A stretch of 64,000 nucleotides of DNA. Source: Lachnospiraceae bacterium (GTDB lineage Bacteria > Bacillota > Clostridia > Lachnospirales > Lachnospiraceae). The stretch covers positions 62,001 to 126,000 of the forward strand of contig JAAVYA010000007.1 of NCBI GenBank assembly GCA_022790855.1, given 5' to 3'. Numbering within the stretch: the stretch's first letter is position 1; every line of letters starts with the position of its first letter. The position numbers and the translations under genes are program-made. Below, in pieces: positions 41,877 to 50,896 of the stretch. The notes beneath the pieces were generated by a model that ran no database searches, was not told the origin of the DNA, and saw only the letters and a program-made list of their open reading frames with translations.

Positions 41877-42943
41877 TATGCCGCCTCCTCTTCTTTCAAT
41901 GCTTCCTTCGCTTCTTTGGCAATAAGTTTATGCTTATATCTGCTCAAGAACTGTTCCGCGACTACAAATAAAATAATGACAGCTTGGGTAATCTGTACGA
42001 TTTCAAAGCTTACGTCCGTAGCCCTGGACATAATAGACGCTCCGGTACGCAGATATGCCAAAAACAGTGCTGCAAAAGGCGTGTACAAGGGATTTTTCTT
42101 GGCCAGGGTACAGATAATGATCGCATCCCATCCATATCCTAAAGAGGCGGTCCAGGTAAATCTGTCGTAAATGGGGCTTAGCAGCTCCACCCCGCCTCCA
42201 AGTCCCGCAATAAAGCCTCCCAAAAGCTGGGACACCAAAATAACTTTTATGATACTAATGCCGGAATACTTGGCATACTCTTCATTTTCGCCTACAATCC
42301 GAAGCTGATAGCCTACCTTTGTCTTATATAAAAAGAGATACCCTAACACCGCCACCAAAATTGCGATAAAAATTCCGCTGTGGATCCTGGTTCCCCGCAT
42401 CAGGGATGGAAGGCTGGCTGCGTCCGGAATGGAATAGGAGGCAGACCCAGTGGCAGGGTCGCAGATAAACTGCATCAAAATAAATGTGGAAAACCATAGC
42501 GCCACATAATTCAGCATCAGGGAAGACACCAGCTCCGACGCTTCTGTTTTAATCTTCATCACAGCAGGTATCGCAGTGAGAACGGCGCCTGCCACTGCCG
42601 AAAGAAGCAGGCAGACCACAGGGCTGACTCCTGCAGGAAGGGCGATTTTTAAGGCCGCCACTGCCGCCACAAGACCGCCTACATGGAATGCCCCTTCGCC
42701 AGCCAGATTGATCTGATTGGCAGAAACCATGATGCAGACCCCTGTGCCTGTAGAGATCAGCGGAATCATGGACTCAAATACATTGGCCAGGTTCCGTTTG
42801 CTCTTAAAGGGCCCTGTGACTAGCTGGACAATGGCATTCATCGGTTCGTCGCTGACAAAAAAGATAATGACAAAGGAAATCAAAAGCGCGATCAAAATGG
42901 CAAATATCATGCGGATGGCTTCAAAACGTTTTGCACTATTCAT
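41876..42943 (-). CDS. ABC transporter permease, nucleoside/BMP family
   Basis: Multi-TM; overlaps the neighbouring permease by 1 bp. Confidence 0.9.
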   Translation of the reverse strand: MNSAKRFEAIRMIFAILIALLISFVIIFFVSDEPMNAIVQLVTGPFKSKRNLANVFESMIPLISTGTGVCIMVSANQINLAGEGAFHVGGLVAAVAALKIALPAGVSPVVCLLLSAVAGAVLTAIPAVMKIKTEASELVSSLMLNYVALWFSTFILMQFICDPATGSASYSIPDAASLPSLMRGTRIHSGIFIAILVAVLGYLFLYKTKVGYQLRIVGENEEYAKYSGISIIKVILVSQLLGGFIAGLGGGVELLSPIYDRFTWTASLGYGWDAIIICTLAKKNPLYTPFAALFLAYLRTGASIMSRATDVSFEIVQITQAVIILFVVAEQFLSRYKHKLIAKEAKEALKEEEAA

Positions 42944-44510
42944 ACATAGCCCCCTCCAGTCTTTCGTCTTTTTTAATTCCCAGCATATATTGGCCCAAAA
43001 GCTCCTCCTGAACCTTCTCCACCTCCGTAAATACGCTGGAAAACTGTCCCTTATACATGACTGCCAGCCGGTCGCTTAAGGACAGCACCTCATTCAAATC
43101 CGCCGATATTAATATCACGGCGCAGCCAGAATCTCTGAATTCCAGCAGCCTTTTTCGAATAAACTCCGAAGCCCCCACGTCAATTCCCCGGGTGGGCTGA
43201 TTGGCGACGATAATATCCGGTCCCGTGGAAAACTCCCTGGCTACGATCACTTTTTGAATGTTCCCACCGGAAAGCATCCCTACATGCTGTTTGTAGGAAT
43301 TGCATTTCACCAGGTATTCCTTGATCCAGTCCTGGGCCTTTTGCTGCATCTTTTTGGACTTCAAAAAAAGTTTGCCGGAAAATTCTTTTCGGTCATATTG
43401 ATTGGAAAACAGATTCTCCAAAATGTTCAGCGTTCCAGCGCATCCGCTTTTCATCCGGTCCTCAGGGATATGCGCCAGATTCATATTCCGAATCTCTTTG
43501 ATGTTTTTTTTGCGGATATCCACATCACGGATCTGAACGGAGCCATGATAGTTCTTATTTAATCCGGTGATCACATCCACAAGCTCCGACTGGCCGTTTC
43601 CTTCCACCCCCGCAATGCCAAGAATCTCTCCGCCCTTTAAATCAAAAGACAAATGATCTACCTTCTGGACTCCCTGGCTGTTATGTACCGTCAAGTCCCG
43701 GACCTTCATCAGCGTTTCTTTGCGGTTTACAGGCTTTTTGTCAAATTTCAGCAGCACCTGACGTCCTACCATCAGCCGGGACATATCGTCAGTGCTCATA
43801 TCTGCGACAGAATAAGTCCCCATGCTCTTGCCATTGCGCATAATGGTTGCCCGGTTGCATATTTTCTTTATCTCATCCAGCTTGTGGGAAATAAAAATAA
43901 CGGTATGGCCGTTTTCTTTTAATTTCTCCAACTGCACAAAAAGTTCGTTGGTCTCCTGGGGCGTCAGGACTGCCGTAGGCTCGTCCAAAATAAGGATCTT
44001 GGCTCCCCGGTAAAGAGCTTTTAAAATCTCTACTTTTTGCTTCACTCCTACGGGAATCTCTTCCACCCGGGCCGTCACGTCGATATTGAAATTATACTTC
44101 CTGGCGATAGCCTCCGCTTCCTGGATGGCCCGTTTTTTATCAATCAAAAATATATTTTTCACCGGGGCTACGCCTAAAATGATATTCTCCGCAACAGTCA
44201 GAGAAGATACCAGCATAAAATGCTGATGCACCATGCCAATCCCTTTGGTAATGGCGTCCTGTGGGGATTTGATCACCGTCTCAACCCCGTTCAGCAGGAT
44301 CTTTCCTTCGTCCGGGCTTTCGATCCCAAAAAGAACCTTCATCAGCGTACTTTTTCCTGCGCCGTTCTCTCCCAGCAGGGCATGGATTTCCCCTTCCTCC
44401 AGATCCAGACTCACATCCTCATTGGCCACCACGCCGTTGGAGTATATCTTCATGATATGTTCCATCCGTAATACCGCTTGTTTCTCCACCGCTTCCACCT
44501 TCCTTTCCAA
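42936..44510 (-). CDS. ABC transporter ATP-binding protein with two NBDs (nucleoside uptake)
   Basis: GENGAGKSTLMKVL, ILILDEPTAVLTPQE, LSGGNIQKVIVARE. Confidence 0.94.
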   Translation of the reverse strand: MERKVEAVEKQAVLRMEHIMKIYSNGVVANEDVSLDLEEGEIHALLGENGAGKSTLMKVLFGIESPDEGKILLNGVETVIKSPQDAITKGIGMVHQHFMLVSSLTVAENIILGVAPVKNIFLIDKKRAIQEAEAIARKYNFNIDVTARVEEIPVGVKQKVEILKALYRGAKILILDEPTAVLTPQETNELFVQLEKLKENGHTVIFISHKLDEIKKICNRATIMRNGKSMGTYSVADMSTDDMSRLMVGRQVLLKFDKKPVNRKETLMKVRDLTVHNSQGVQKVDHLSFDLKGGEILGIAGVEGNGQSELVDVITGLNKNYHGSVQIRDVDIRKKNIKEIRNMNLAHIPEDRMKSGCAGTLNILENLFSNQYDRKEFSGKLFLKSKKMQQKAQDWIKEYLVKCNSYKQHVGMLSGGNIQKVIVAREFSTGPDIIVANQPTRGIDVGASEFIRKRLLEFRDSGCAVILISADLNEVLSLSDRLAVMYKGQFSSVFTEVEKVQEELLGQYMLGIKKDERLEGAMYE

Positions 44511-44556
44511 ACGGGAAAAGGCTGCTGCAAATCCTCTTCACAACAGCCTCTTTCAT

Positions 44557-44605
44557 ACCTGCCAGGAATCTCTTTGTATCCGGATTCGGGAGATTCCTGG
44601 CGGGT
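44557..44605 (-). terminator. Hairpin between the BMP lipoprotein gene and the ATPase gene (attenuator/processing stem)
   Basis: ACCTGCCAGGAATCTC ... GAGATTCCTGGCGGGT. Confidence 0.65.
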
Positions 44606-44617
44606 ATTTTATGGAAA

Positions 44618-45817
44618 TTACTGAATTTTCACAGAATTCACTACTTCTTCCACTTCTTCCGTGGTCATCTCATAAGCTGAGTTCACAACGATATCGCCAT
44701 TTTCAATGGATGCCTGCAATTCTGCCAGTTTGGTACGGATGCTCTCCGGAAGCACTTCCTCATAATGGGCGTCCAGCACAAGGCCAACGCCGCCTTCTGC
44801 AAAGCCATAGCTCTGAGTTGTACCGTATTGCAAGTTCCCTTCCATATCCTCCTGGATGGCCAGATACAATGCATTGCCGATATTCTTCAATGCGGAGGTC
44901 GGAATGCTGGCAGCATAATCCGGCAAAAGAGCCGCCTGGTCAGAATCCACCCCGAAGGCATACTTTCCGCTTTCGGAAGCTGCTTCAATCAAGCCCAAGC
45001 CGGCGTTTCCTGCCACGTTAAAACTTACGTCTGCGCCGTTTTGGAACTGCGTCAAAGACAAATCCTTGCCTTTTGCGGAGTCAATGTAATCCCCCACATA
45101 GGCAACCGCTACCTGAATATCCGGATTCACATCCTTGGCCCCCTGGATGTAACCAACCAAAAAGTCGTTGATGAGAATGCCGTCCATACCGCCTAAAAAG
45201 CCGATAATACTATTGGAAGGATCGATTCCTTCCATCTCATCACTGGTGGTCATCAGGGCTGCCCCCGCGCCTACCAGATAAGAAACCTCGTTCTGTTTAA
45301 ACATCATATTGAAAATATTATCCGGGTTTCCTGCCGCTTCAAAATCGAAGGGCTCGTCAAAAAAGATAAATTTCTGATCCGGATACATCTCATAAGCCGT
45401 GTTCAGAGCGTCATACATCTGCCAAGTCCCAATGATGATAACGTCGTATTCCCCGGTATCGCAGTAATCTAAAAGCGTGGGCTCCCAGTTGGCTTCATCT
45501 GCAGGATCGCCGCCCATCTCTTCTACTTTAAAGTCAAATACATCTGCGCCAAGATCTTCTTTCAGCCTGGTAAGCCCTTCGTTTGCAGAATCATAAAAAG
45601 ACTTATCTCCCAAGTTGCCGTTTACCAGAAACGCCGCTTTGTAAGGCTTGCCGGATTCCTGCTCCTTAGAGCCGTCCTCTTCGCTGCCGCCTTCTTCCTT
45701 ACTGCCCCCTTCTGTGCCGCTTGCAGCTTTATTTCCCTCATCGCCGCTGCTTTTGCCACAGGCTGCCAAAGAAAAGGCCATGGCCCCTGCCAGCAATAAT
45801 GCTACTAACTTTTTCAT
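44618..45817 (-). CDS. BMP-family nucleoside-binding lipoprotein
   Basis: Lipobox MKKLVALLLAGAMAFSLAACGKS; BMP-family body; start at 45817. Confidence 0.93.
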   Translation of the reverse strand: MKKLVALLLAGAMAFSLAACGKSSGDEGNKAASGTEGGSKEEGGSEEDGSKEQESGKPYKAAFLVNGNLGDKSFYDSANEGLTRLKEDLGADVFDFKVEEMGGDPADEANWEPTLLDYCDTGEYDVIIIGTWQMYDALNTAYEMYPDQKFIFFDEPFDFEAAGNPDNIFNMMFKQNEVSYLVGAGAALMTTSDEMEGIDPSNSIIGFLGGMDGILINDFLVGYIQGAKDVNPDIQVAVAYVGDYIDSAKGKDLSLTQFQNGADVSFNVAGNAGLGLIEAASESGKYAFGVDSDQAALLPDYAASIPTSALKNIGNALYLAIQEDMEGNLQYGTTQSYGFAEGGVGLVLDAHYEEVLPESIRTKLAELQASIENGDIVVNSAYEMTTEEVEEVVNSVKIQ

Positions 45818-45891
45818 TGTTTTCCTCCTTTTGTCCTTTATACATTCCCTCAAATCCAGATTTAAAGAGATGATGGGCATGTATGATTAGG

Positions 45892-45922
45892 GTAACAGTA
45901 AAGCCGAAGGCTGAACTGTTAC
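45892..45922. repeat. Dispersed 31-bp palindrome GTAACAGTAAAGCCGAAGGCTGAACTGTTAC
   Basis: Minus strand differs from 36640..36670 at only two positions. Confidence 0.85.
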
Positions 45923-45925
45923 TGA

Positions 45926-46630
45926 CTAGGCGAGCGCCGCCTCTAAAGCTACCTCCATCATATTGGTAAACCCAATCTGACGTTCTTCGGAAGACATCTC
46001 TTCTCCGGTTACCATAGAATCAGACACCGTAAAGATGCCCAAAGCATTTACCCCTGCGCGGGAAGCATTGCAGTAAAGGGCAAAGCTTTCCATCTCGGCA
46101 GCCAAAACGCCCATTTTGGCCCATTGTTCCCACTCCGGCGTCTCCGTATAGAAAATATCGGAGCTTAAAACGTTCCCCACCACATAGCTGAATCCTTTTT
46201 CTTCTGCGGCTTTCTGCGCGTTGTGCAAAAGCCCAAAAGACGCCGTAGCGCAGAACGTACCCGGAAGCTGATACTGATGGGCATAATTGCTGTCCGTGCT
46301 GGCTCCCATAGCCATCACAATGTCTCCCATCTTCACATATTCCTGCATACTCCCGCAGGAACCGATCCGAAGCAGATTCTTCACGCCGTAAACATGGATC
46401 AGTTCATGGGTATAGATTCCGATGGAAGGACATCCCATACCTGTCCCCATTACGGAAATCTCTTTGCCCTTATAGACGCCCGTATACCCAAACATGTTAC
46501 GGACTGCGTTAAACTGCTTCGCATCCGTAAGGAACTGTTCTGCAATAAATTGTGCCCGAAGGGGGTCTCCCGGCAAAAGTATTGTCTCGGCAATCTCCCC
46601 CGGCTGCGCCGTATTATGTGCCGTTGGCAT
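45926..46630 (-). CDS. deoD: Purine nucleoside phosphorylase
   Basis: ILLPGDPLRAQFIAEQFL, GMGCPSIGIYTHELI, LAAEMESFALY. Confidence 0.96.
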   Translation of the reverse strand: MPTAHNTAQPGEIAETILLPGDPLRAQFIAEQFLTDAKQFNAVRNMFGYTGVYKGKEISVMGTGMGCPSIGIYTHELIHVYGVKNLLRIGSCGSMQEYVKMGDIVMAMGASTDSNYAHQYQLPGTFCATASFGLLHNAQKAAEEKGFSYVVGNVLSSDIFYTETPEWEQWAKMGVLAAEMESFALYCNASRAGVNALGIFTVSDSMVTGEEMSSEERQIGFTNMMEVALEAALA

Positions 46631-46757
46631 ATGATCACTCCTCCCGTATTAATATTACACGAAAAATCATAACACAATCCAAAGAATATTACAATAATGA
46701 GGTTTCTGTCCCTGCATATTTTTTATGTTTTCTTGATAAACTATGAATGGTGATGAT

Positions 46758-47267
46758 ATGGACAATAAATTAAATACAACCGTCCGCCGGGGATTTTGGC
46801 TTGTGCTGATTTTCGGCTTTGCGGCGCATTTCTTTTATGAATGGAGCGGACAAAATTTCCTGGCGGGCCTTTTCTTCCCGGTAAACGAATCTACCTGGGA
46901 ACATATGAAACTTATTTTTATTCCCATGTTCTTATGGACGATATTTTTGGCGTTTCGTTTTCCCGAATCCAGGGACTGTGTGATTTCGGGATTTCTGGCG
47001 GGCCTGCTGCTTGGCACGGCGGCCATACCGGTACTCTTCTACACTTATTCCGGCATCCTCGGTAAAAATGTAATGGTACTGGACATCTTAGTGTATATCA
47101 TTTGTATGATGACAGCCTTTTATACCGGATGGCGGATGACCAAAAGCTGCCGGCTGAAACCGTACACAAGGCTGCTGGAGATCATTGTATATCTGATTCT
47201 GTTATGCTTTGTGATATTCTCCGTCCATCCGCCAAAGCTTGGGGTTTTCCATCCCCCGGCAGCTTAA
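46758..47267 (+). CDS. Small multi-TM protein (DUF6512-like)
   Basis: Hydrophobic 4-5 TM ORF beginning MDNKLNTTVRRGFWLVLIFGFAAHFFYEWSGQN. Confidence 0.7.
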   Translation: MDNKLNTTVRRGFWLVLIFGFAAHFFYEWSGQNFLAGLFFPVNESTWEHMKLIFIPMFLWTIFLAFRFPESRDCVISGFLAGLLLGTAAIPVLFYTYSGILGKNVMVLDILVYIICMMTAFYTGWRMTKSCRLKPYTRLLEIIVYLILLCFVIFSVHPPKLGVFHPPAA

Positions 47268-47333
47268 TGGAGACTGCGCCTATCACTTTGGCCATCTTTC
47301 GCCACTGCCTAAAGGAGAGAGCACACGCCAACA

Positions 47334-48260
47334 TCAGGGACGGTTCCAGGATTCTTCTATGCCGTCCCCTTTCCATTCATTTACGTCTTCAGAGTATCCC
47401 TCCACCAAAAGGTATTGGTATTCGCTGACTGTCTTTTGGGCGTCGTAGACATAGCGCAGGGGAATCTGGCTCCGGTTGCGTTCCGGAGAGCCTGGTTCCG
47501 CCACAAATACGGTGTCGCTTTCTTCATCGTACATCCAAATATTTACGTAGTGGCCTCCCGTATGCTCCCAGTAAGTATCGTCATTGCTGCTGCACACCAA
47601 AATCACCGCCGATTTGGCATATCGCATCTGTTTTTGGAAGGTTTCGTAGGAAGAGGGCTTCCTAAGGAGTACGCATTTTACCCCACAGTAACTGAGTACT
47701 TTTCTCATCATTTTCCAGCCTATGGCGCCGTTTCCTTCCGAGGGCGCATAGTCTGCGATCTCTTTCGCCAGTTCCAACATATCCCAGGGAGACACTTCAT
47801 AGGGGGACATGGTATCGTAAATATTGGCCATGCAGCAAAGGCCGCAGCCGAAATTCCCAAAATAATTCCTTCGCTGATTAAAATAACACCATTCTCCCGA
47901 CCAAGTGATCCCCTCTTCCCAGGAGCGGGGTCCCTGAAGGAAGCTGTAGACTTGATACTCCTTGATCCTGGCCGCCTCGATCATGGCTTCGTTTTCTTCT
48001 CTGGTGAACACCCGCTTCCAAGTTAATTCCGTACCGGCATAAAGCGGCCGTCCTGCATCCTGGGGAACTGGCTCAGCCTGGCTGGATGCAATCAATTTCC
48101 ACCACCAAAAACTCCCTGCGTTTAGGGACGCCTGAGGCGGCGTTTCTTCGTCTTTCTTTGTATTTGTAACTTCCAATGCCTGGGGAGCTGTTTTTTCTGA
48201 GATAAATAAAATAAAACAAAATACCAGTATCCCAGCCAAAATGGATATGATTTTTTTCAT
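47334..48260 (-). CDS. Secreted/membrane-anchored C39-type cysteine peptidase-like protein
   Basis: N-terminal TM; NFGCGLCCMANIYD (Cys) and TGGHYVNIWMYD (His) papain-like motifs. Confidence 0.75.
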   Translation of the reverse strand: MKKIISILAGILVFCFILFISEKTAPQALEVTNTKKDEETPPQASLNAGSFWWWKLIASSQAEPVPQDAGRPLYAGTELTWKRVFTREENEAMIEAARIKEYQVYSFLQGPRSWEEGITWSGEWCYFNQRRNYFGNFGCGLCCMANIYDTMSPYEVSPWDMLELAKEIADYAPSEGNGAIGWKMMRKVLSYCGVKCVLLRKPSSYETFQKQMRYAKSAVILVCSSNDDTYWEHTGGHYVNIWMYDEESDTVFVAEPGSPERNRSQIPLRYVYDAQKTVSEYQYLLVEGYSEDVNEWKGDGIEESWNRP

Positions 48261-48454
48261 CGATGCCTGTCCTTTTTGTTTTGACCAATTTTAGCATATT
48301 ACCAAGTTTTTTTCAATGGCAGTTTTATTGGAACGTTTTTCGGCGGGATTTTTGCATTTTTTGAATTATGTTCTTACGATCAGCGCAGCAAGTATGCAGA
48401 CCCATCCGAACTGTTCCATATTTCTCTATTTCCACAATATTCACATACTTAATA

Positions 48455-48474
48455 GGAGCAGATTACTCTGCTCC
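48455..48474. terminator. Small hairpin GGAGCAG-attact-CTGCTCC
   Basis: 7-bp perfect arms downstream of the aldo/keto reductase gene. Confidence 0.3.
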
Positions 48475-48596
48475 CATTACTTCACTGTTCCACCATTTCT
48501 TCTTGTCATCTGCACCAACACATTTACGTTACATCTCCCGTTGCCAATGCTGATCCTCTGCTATCCCATGAGCATATTTTCACAGCCCCCTGATTT

Positions 48597-49598
48597 TTAT
48601 CTGCCGCAGATTTCTTCCATTTCAGCAAGCTCCTCTTCGGTAAAGGAACAATGTTCCACAATGGATACGTTATCCAAAATCTGCTCCGGCCTGGAAGCCC
48701 CGATCAGCACGGAACACACTTTTCTATCTTTTAAAATCCAGGACAACGCCATCTGGGCCAGGGACTGCCCCCGTTCTTTGGCCAGCTCATTCAGCCGCCT
48801 GATCTGCTCCAGCCGCTGCTGTGTTAAGGCATCGGCTTTCAGGAAACGATGATCTCTGGCAATTCTGGAATCTTCTGGTATCCCATGAAGGTACTTATCG
48901 GTTAAAAGCCCCTGGGCCAGAGGACTGAATGCAATGATGCCGATTCCTTCTTTCTGGCAGCAGTCTTTTACGCCGTCCTCTTCTATCGTCCGGTCAAAGA
49001 TGGAATATCTCCTCTGATTCACGATCAGGGGACAGCGGAGTTCTTTCATAATCTCAGCCGCCTTTTGGGTGTATTCTTTATTATAATTAGAAACGCCTGC
49101 ATATAGGGCTTTTCCACTCCACACTGCTTGGGCCAGAGCCTCCATGGTCTCTTCTAAAGGCGTATCCGGATCCATCCTGTGATGGTAATAAATATCCACA
49201 TATTCCAGGCCCAGACGTTTCAGGCTCTGGTCGAGGCTGGCCGTCAAGTATTTTTTACTTCCCCAATTTCCGTAGGGCCCCGGCCACATTTCATAGCCTG
49301 CTTTGGTGGTAATCACAAGCTCATCCCGGTAGGGTCTGAAATCTTCCTTTAAAATACGGCCCGCATTTTCCTCCGCGCTGCCGTACACCGGCCCGTAATT
49401 ATTTGCCAGATCAAATTGTGTGATCCCCGCGTCAAATGCAGTACGGCAGATCTCTTTCATTACGTCATAATTGTCTTTGCTCCCAAAATTGTGCCAGAAT
49501 CCCAGGGAAACGGCTGGAAATTTCAATCCGCTGTTTCCCACAGGATGATACGTCATGCTCTCATATCGTCTGTCGCTTGCCACATATATCTTCGCCAT
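48597..49598 (-). CDS. Aldo/keto reductase (YghZ-like)
   Basis: FDLANNYGPVYGSAEENAGRIL; YVDIYYHHRMDPDTPLEETM; GIIAFSPLAQGLLTDKYL. Confidence 0.93.
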   Translation of the reverse strand: MAKIYVASDRRYESMTYHPVGNSGLKFPAVSLGFWHNFGSKDNYDVMKEICRTAFDAGITQFDLANNYGPVYGSAEENAGRILKEDFRPYRDELVITTKAGYEMWPGPYGNWGSKKYLTASLDQSLKRLGLEYVDIYYHHRMDPDTPLEETMEALAQAVWSGKALYAGVSNYNKEYTQKAAEIMKELRCPLIVNQRRYSIFDRTIEEDGVKDCCQKEGIGIIAFSPLAQGLLTDKYLHGIPEDSRIARDHRFLKADALTQQRLEQIRRLNELAKERGQSLAQMALSWILKDRKVCSVLIGASRPEQILDNVSIVEHCSFTEEELAEMEEICGR

Positions 49599-49610
49599 GT
49601 TCTCTCCTTT

Positions 49611-50711
49611 TTATGGCCTGTCTGCCTGCCGTGCCCAGTTTTGCGTTGTAGTAGTCATCGGACGTCCCTGCCGGATGGATTCATCCAGCGTCAGATGCAG
49701 GTAGGTATCCTGCAGGGCCTCCTTTAAGGGGTAAATCTCCTCCCCTCCGGCTGCATAACGGGCCATCCCATCTAACATTCCTGCCATGGCGATCTCATCG
49801 TCATTCAAGCGCACATCCTCTTCCCAATAGGGATTCTGATACACCGGCCTGCCGTGAAGCGTAAGCCCCCGCAGTCCGCAGCCTTCCAGGTTCTCATACT
49901 GTCCCAGCTCGTCTCTGGCAATCCTGCCAAGAACCGGCAGCTTTTGTTCTCCCAAAAAGGCGACATCATAATCATAGATCTCACCCAGCTCTCCTCGGAC
50001 ATACATATGCCTGGTCCTGAAATAATTAAAATACTGCTCGTCTGAAAAATCATAAAAACCGGCCTTCCCGCTTTCAAACACAAGATCCGCCCGTTTTCTA
50101 TGATCCTTCACAAGATGATCGCAGGCTTCCTTATGCATTCCTTCCCGTCCGCAGTGATACTGTACCGGAAAATAATACTCTCTGGCATCGATGGTACAAT
50201 TTTCAAACCCCACCCCCAGAGTTTTGCGCATAATGCTCATGGCATGGTAATCGTGGAGCGTTCCCATTCCCATATTGCTGATTCTGCCCAGGCAGCCTTC
50301 CTGGATCAAATTCAAAACCGCCTGATAGTAAGGGCGCAGAAAGCATTGTTCCGTTACCTGTATTTTCCCATGATACGTTTGTTTGAGCTCATAGCACTCA
50401 TTTAATTCTGCCACCCCATTGCCCGGCGGAGTCTCTGACAGAACCGGAATCCCCTGTTTCATAAGGGCTGTTATATAATCTAAAACAGCTTCCTTCGGCA
50501 CCAGAACGACCACAAAATCATGGCCCCGGGCCATAAATTTGTCCAAATCCTGGTCTATTTTTCCTGGAAATTCCTGTTCCATCTGCTCGGCCCGCTGGGA
50601 AGAATGCACCAGCACCCCCGATACCTCCATGCGGCGCCGGAACTCTTCCACTACTCTCATATAGCCGCGGGCCCGCCACCCTGCGCCGATAAAACCAATT
50701 CTTGTTTTCAT
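49611..50711 (-). CDS. Gfo/Idh/MocA family oxidoreductase
   Basis: RIGFIGAGWRARGYM Rossmann motif and family layout. Confidence 0.88.
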   Translation of the reverse strand: MKTRIGFIGAGWRARGYMRVVEEFRRRMEVSGVLVHSSQRAEQMEQEFPGKIDQDLDKFMARGHDFVVVLVPKEAVLDYITALMKQGIPVLSETPPGNGVAELNECYELKQTYHGKIQVTEQCFLRPYYQAVLNLIQEGCLGRISNMGMGTLHDYHAMSIMRKTLGVGFENCTIDAREYYFPVQYHCGREGMHKEACDHLVKDHRKRADLVFESGKAGFYDFSDEQYFNYFRTRHMYVRGELGEIYDYDVAFLGEQKLPVLGRIARDELGQYENLEGCGLRGLTLHGRPVYQNPYWEEDVRLNDDEIAMAGMLDGMARYAAGGEEIYPLKEALQDTYLHLTLDESIRQGRPMTTTTQNWARQADRP

Positions 50712-50896
50712 CCATATGCTCCTTATTACAGATACCTGCCTTTTACTTTGGCTTTCTTACACTTCTGTATTCAGGATATCATATGGTTCTTTCAAATATC
50801 ATTTCAAAATCCCGTCATTTTGTTCAAAATCCGAATGGATCTCCTTTACGCAGACATACCTTTTTGTACCAAATAGCTTCCCAAAGTGAAATACAT

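Noticed and set aside
46631-46742. Possible purine riboswitch upstream of deoD
   Set aside because: No recognisable purine-riboswitch core sequences were seen; region is short.
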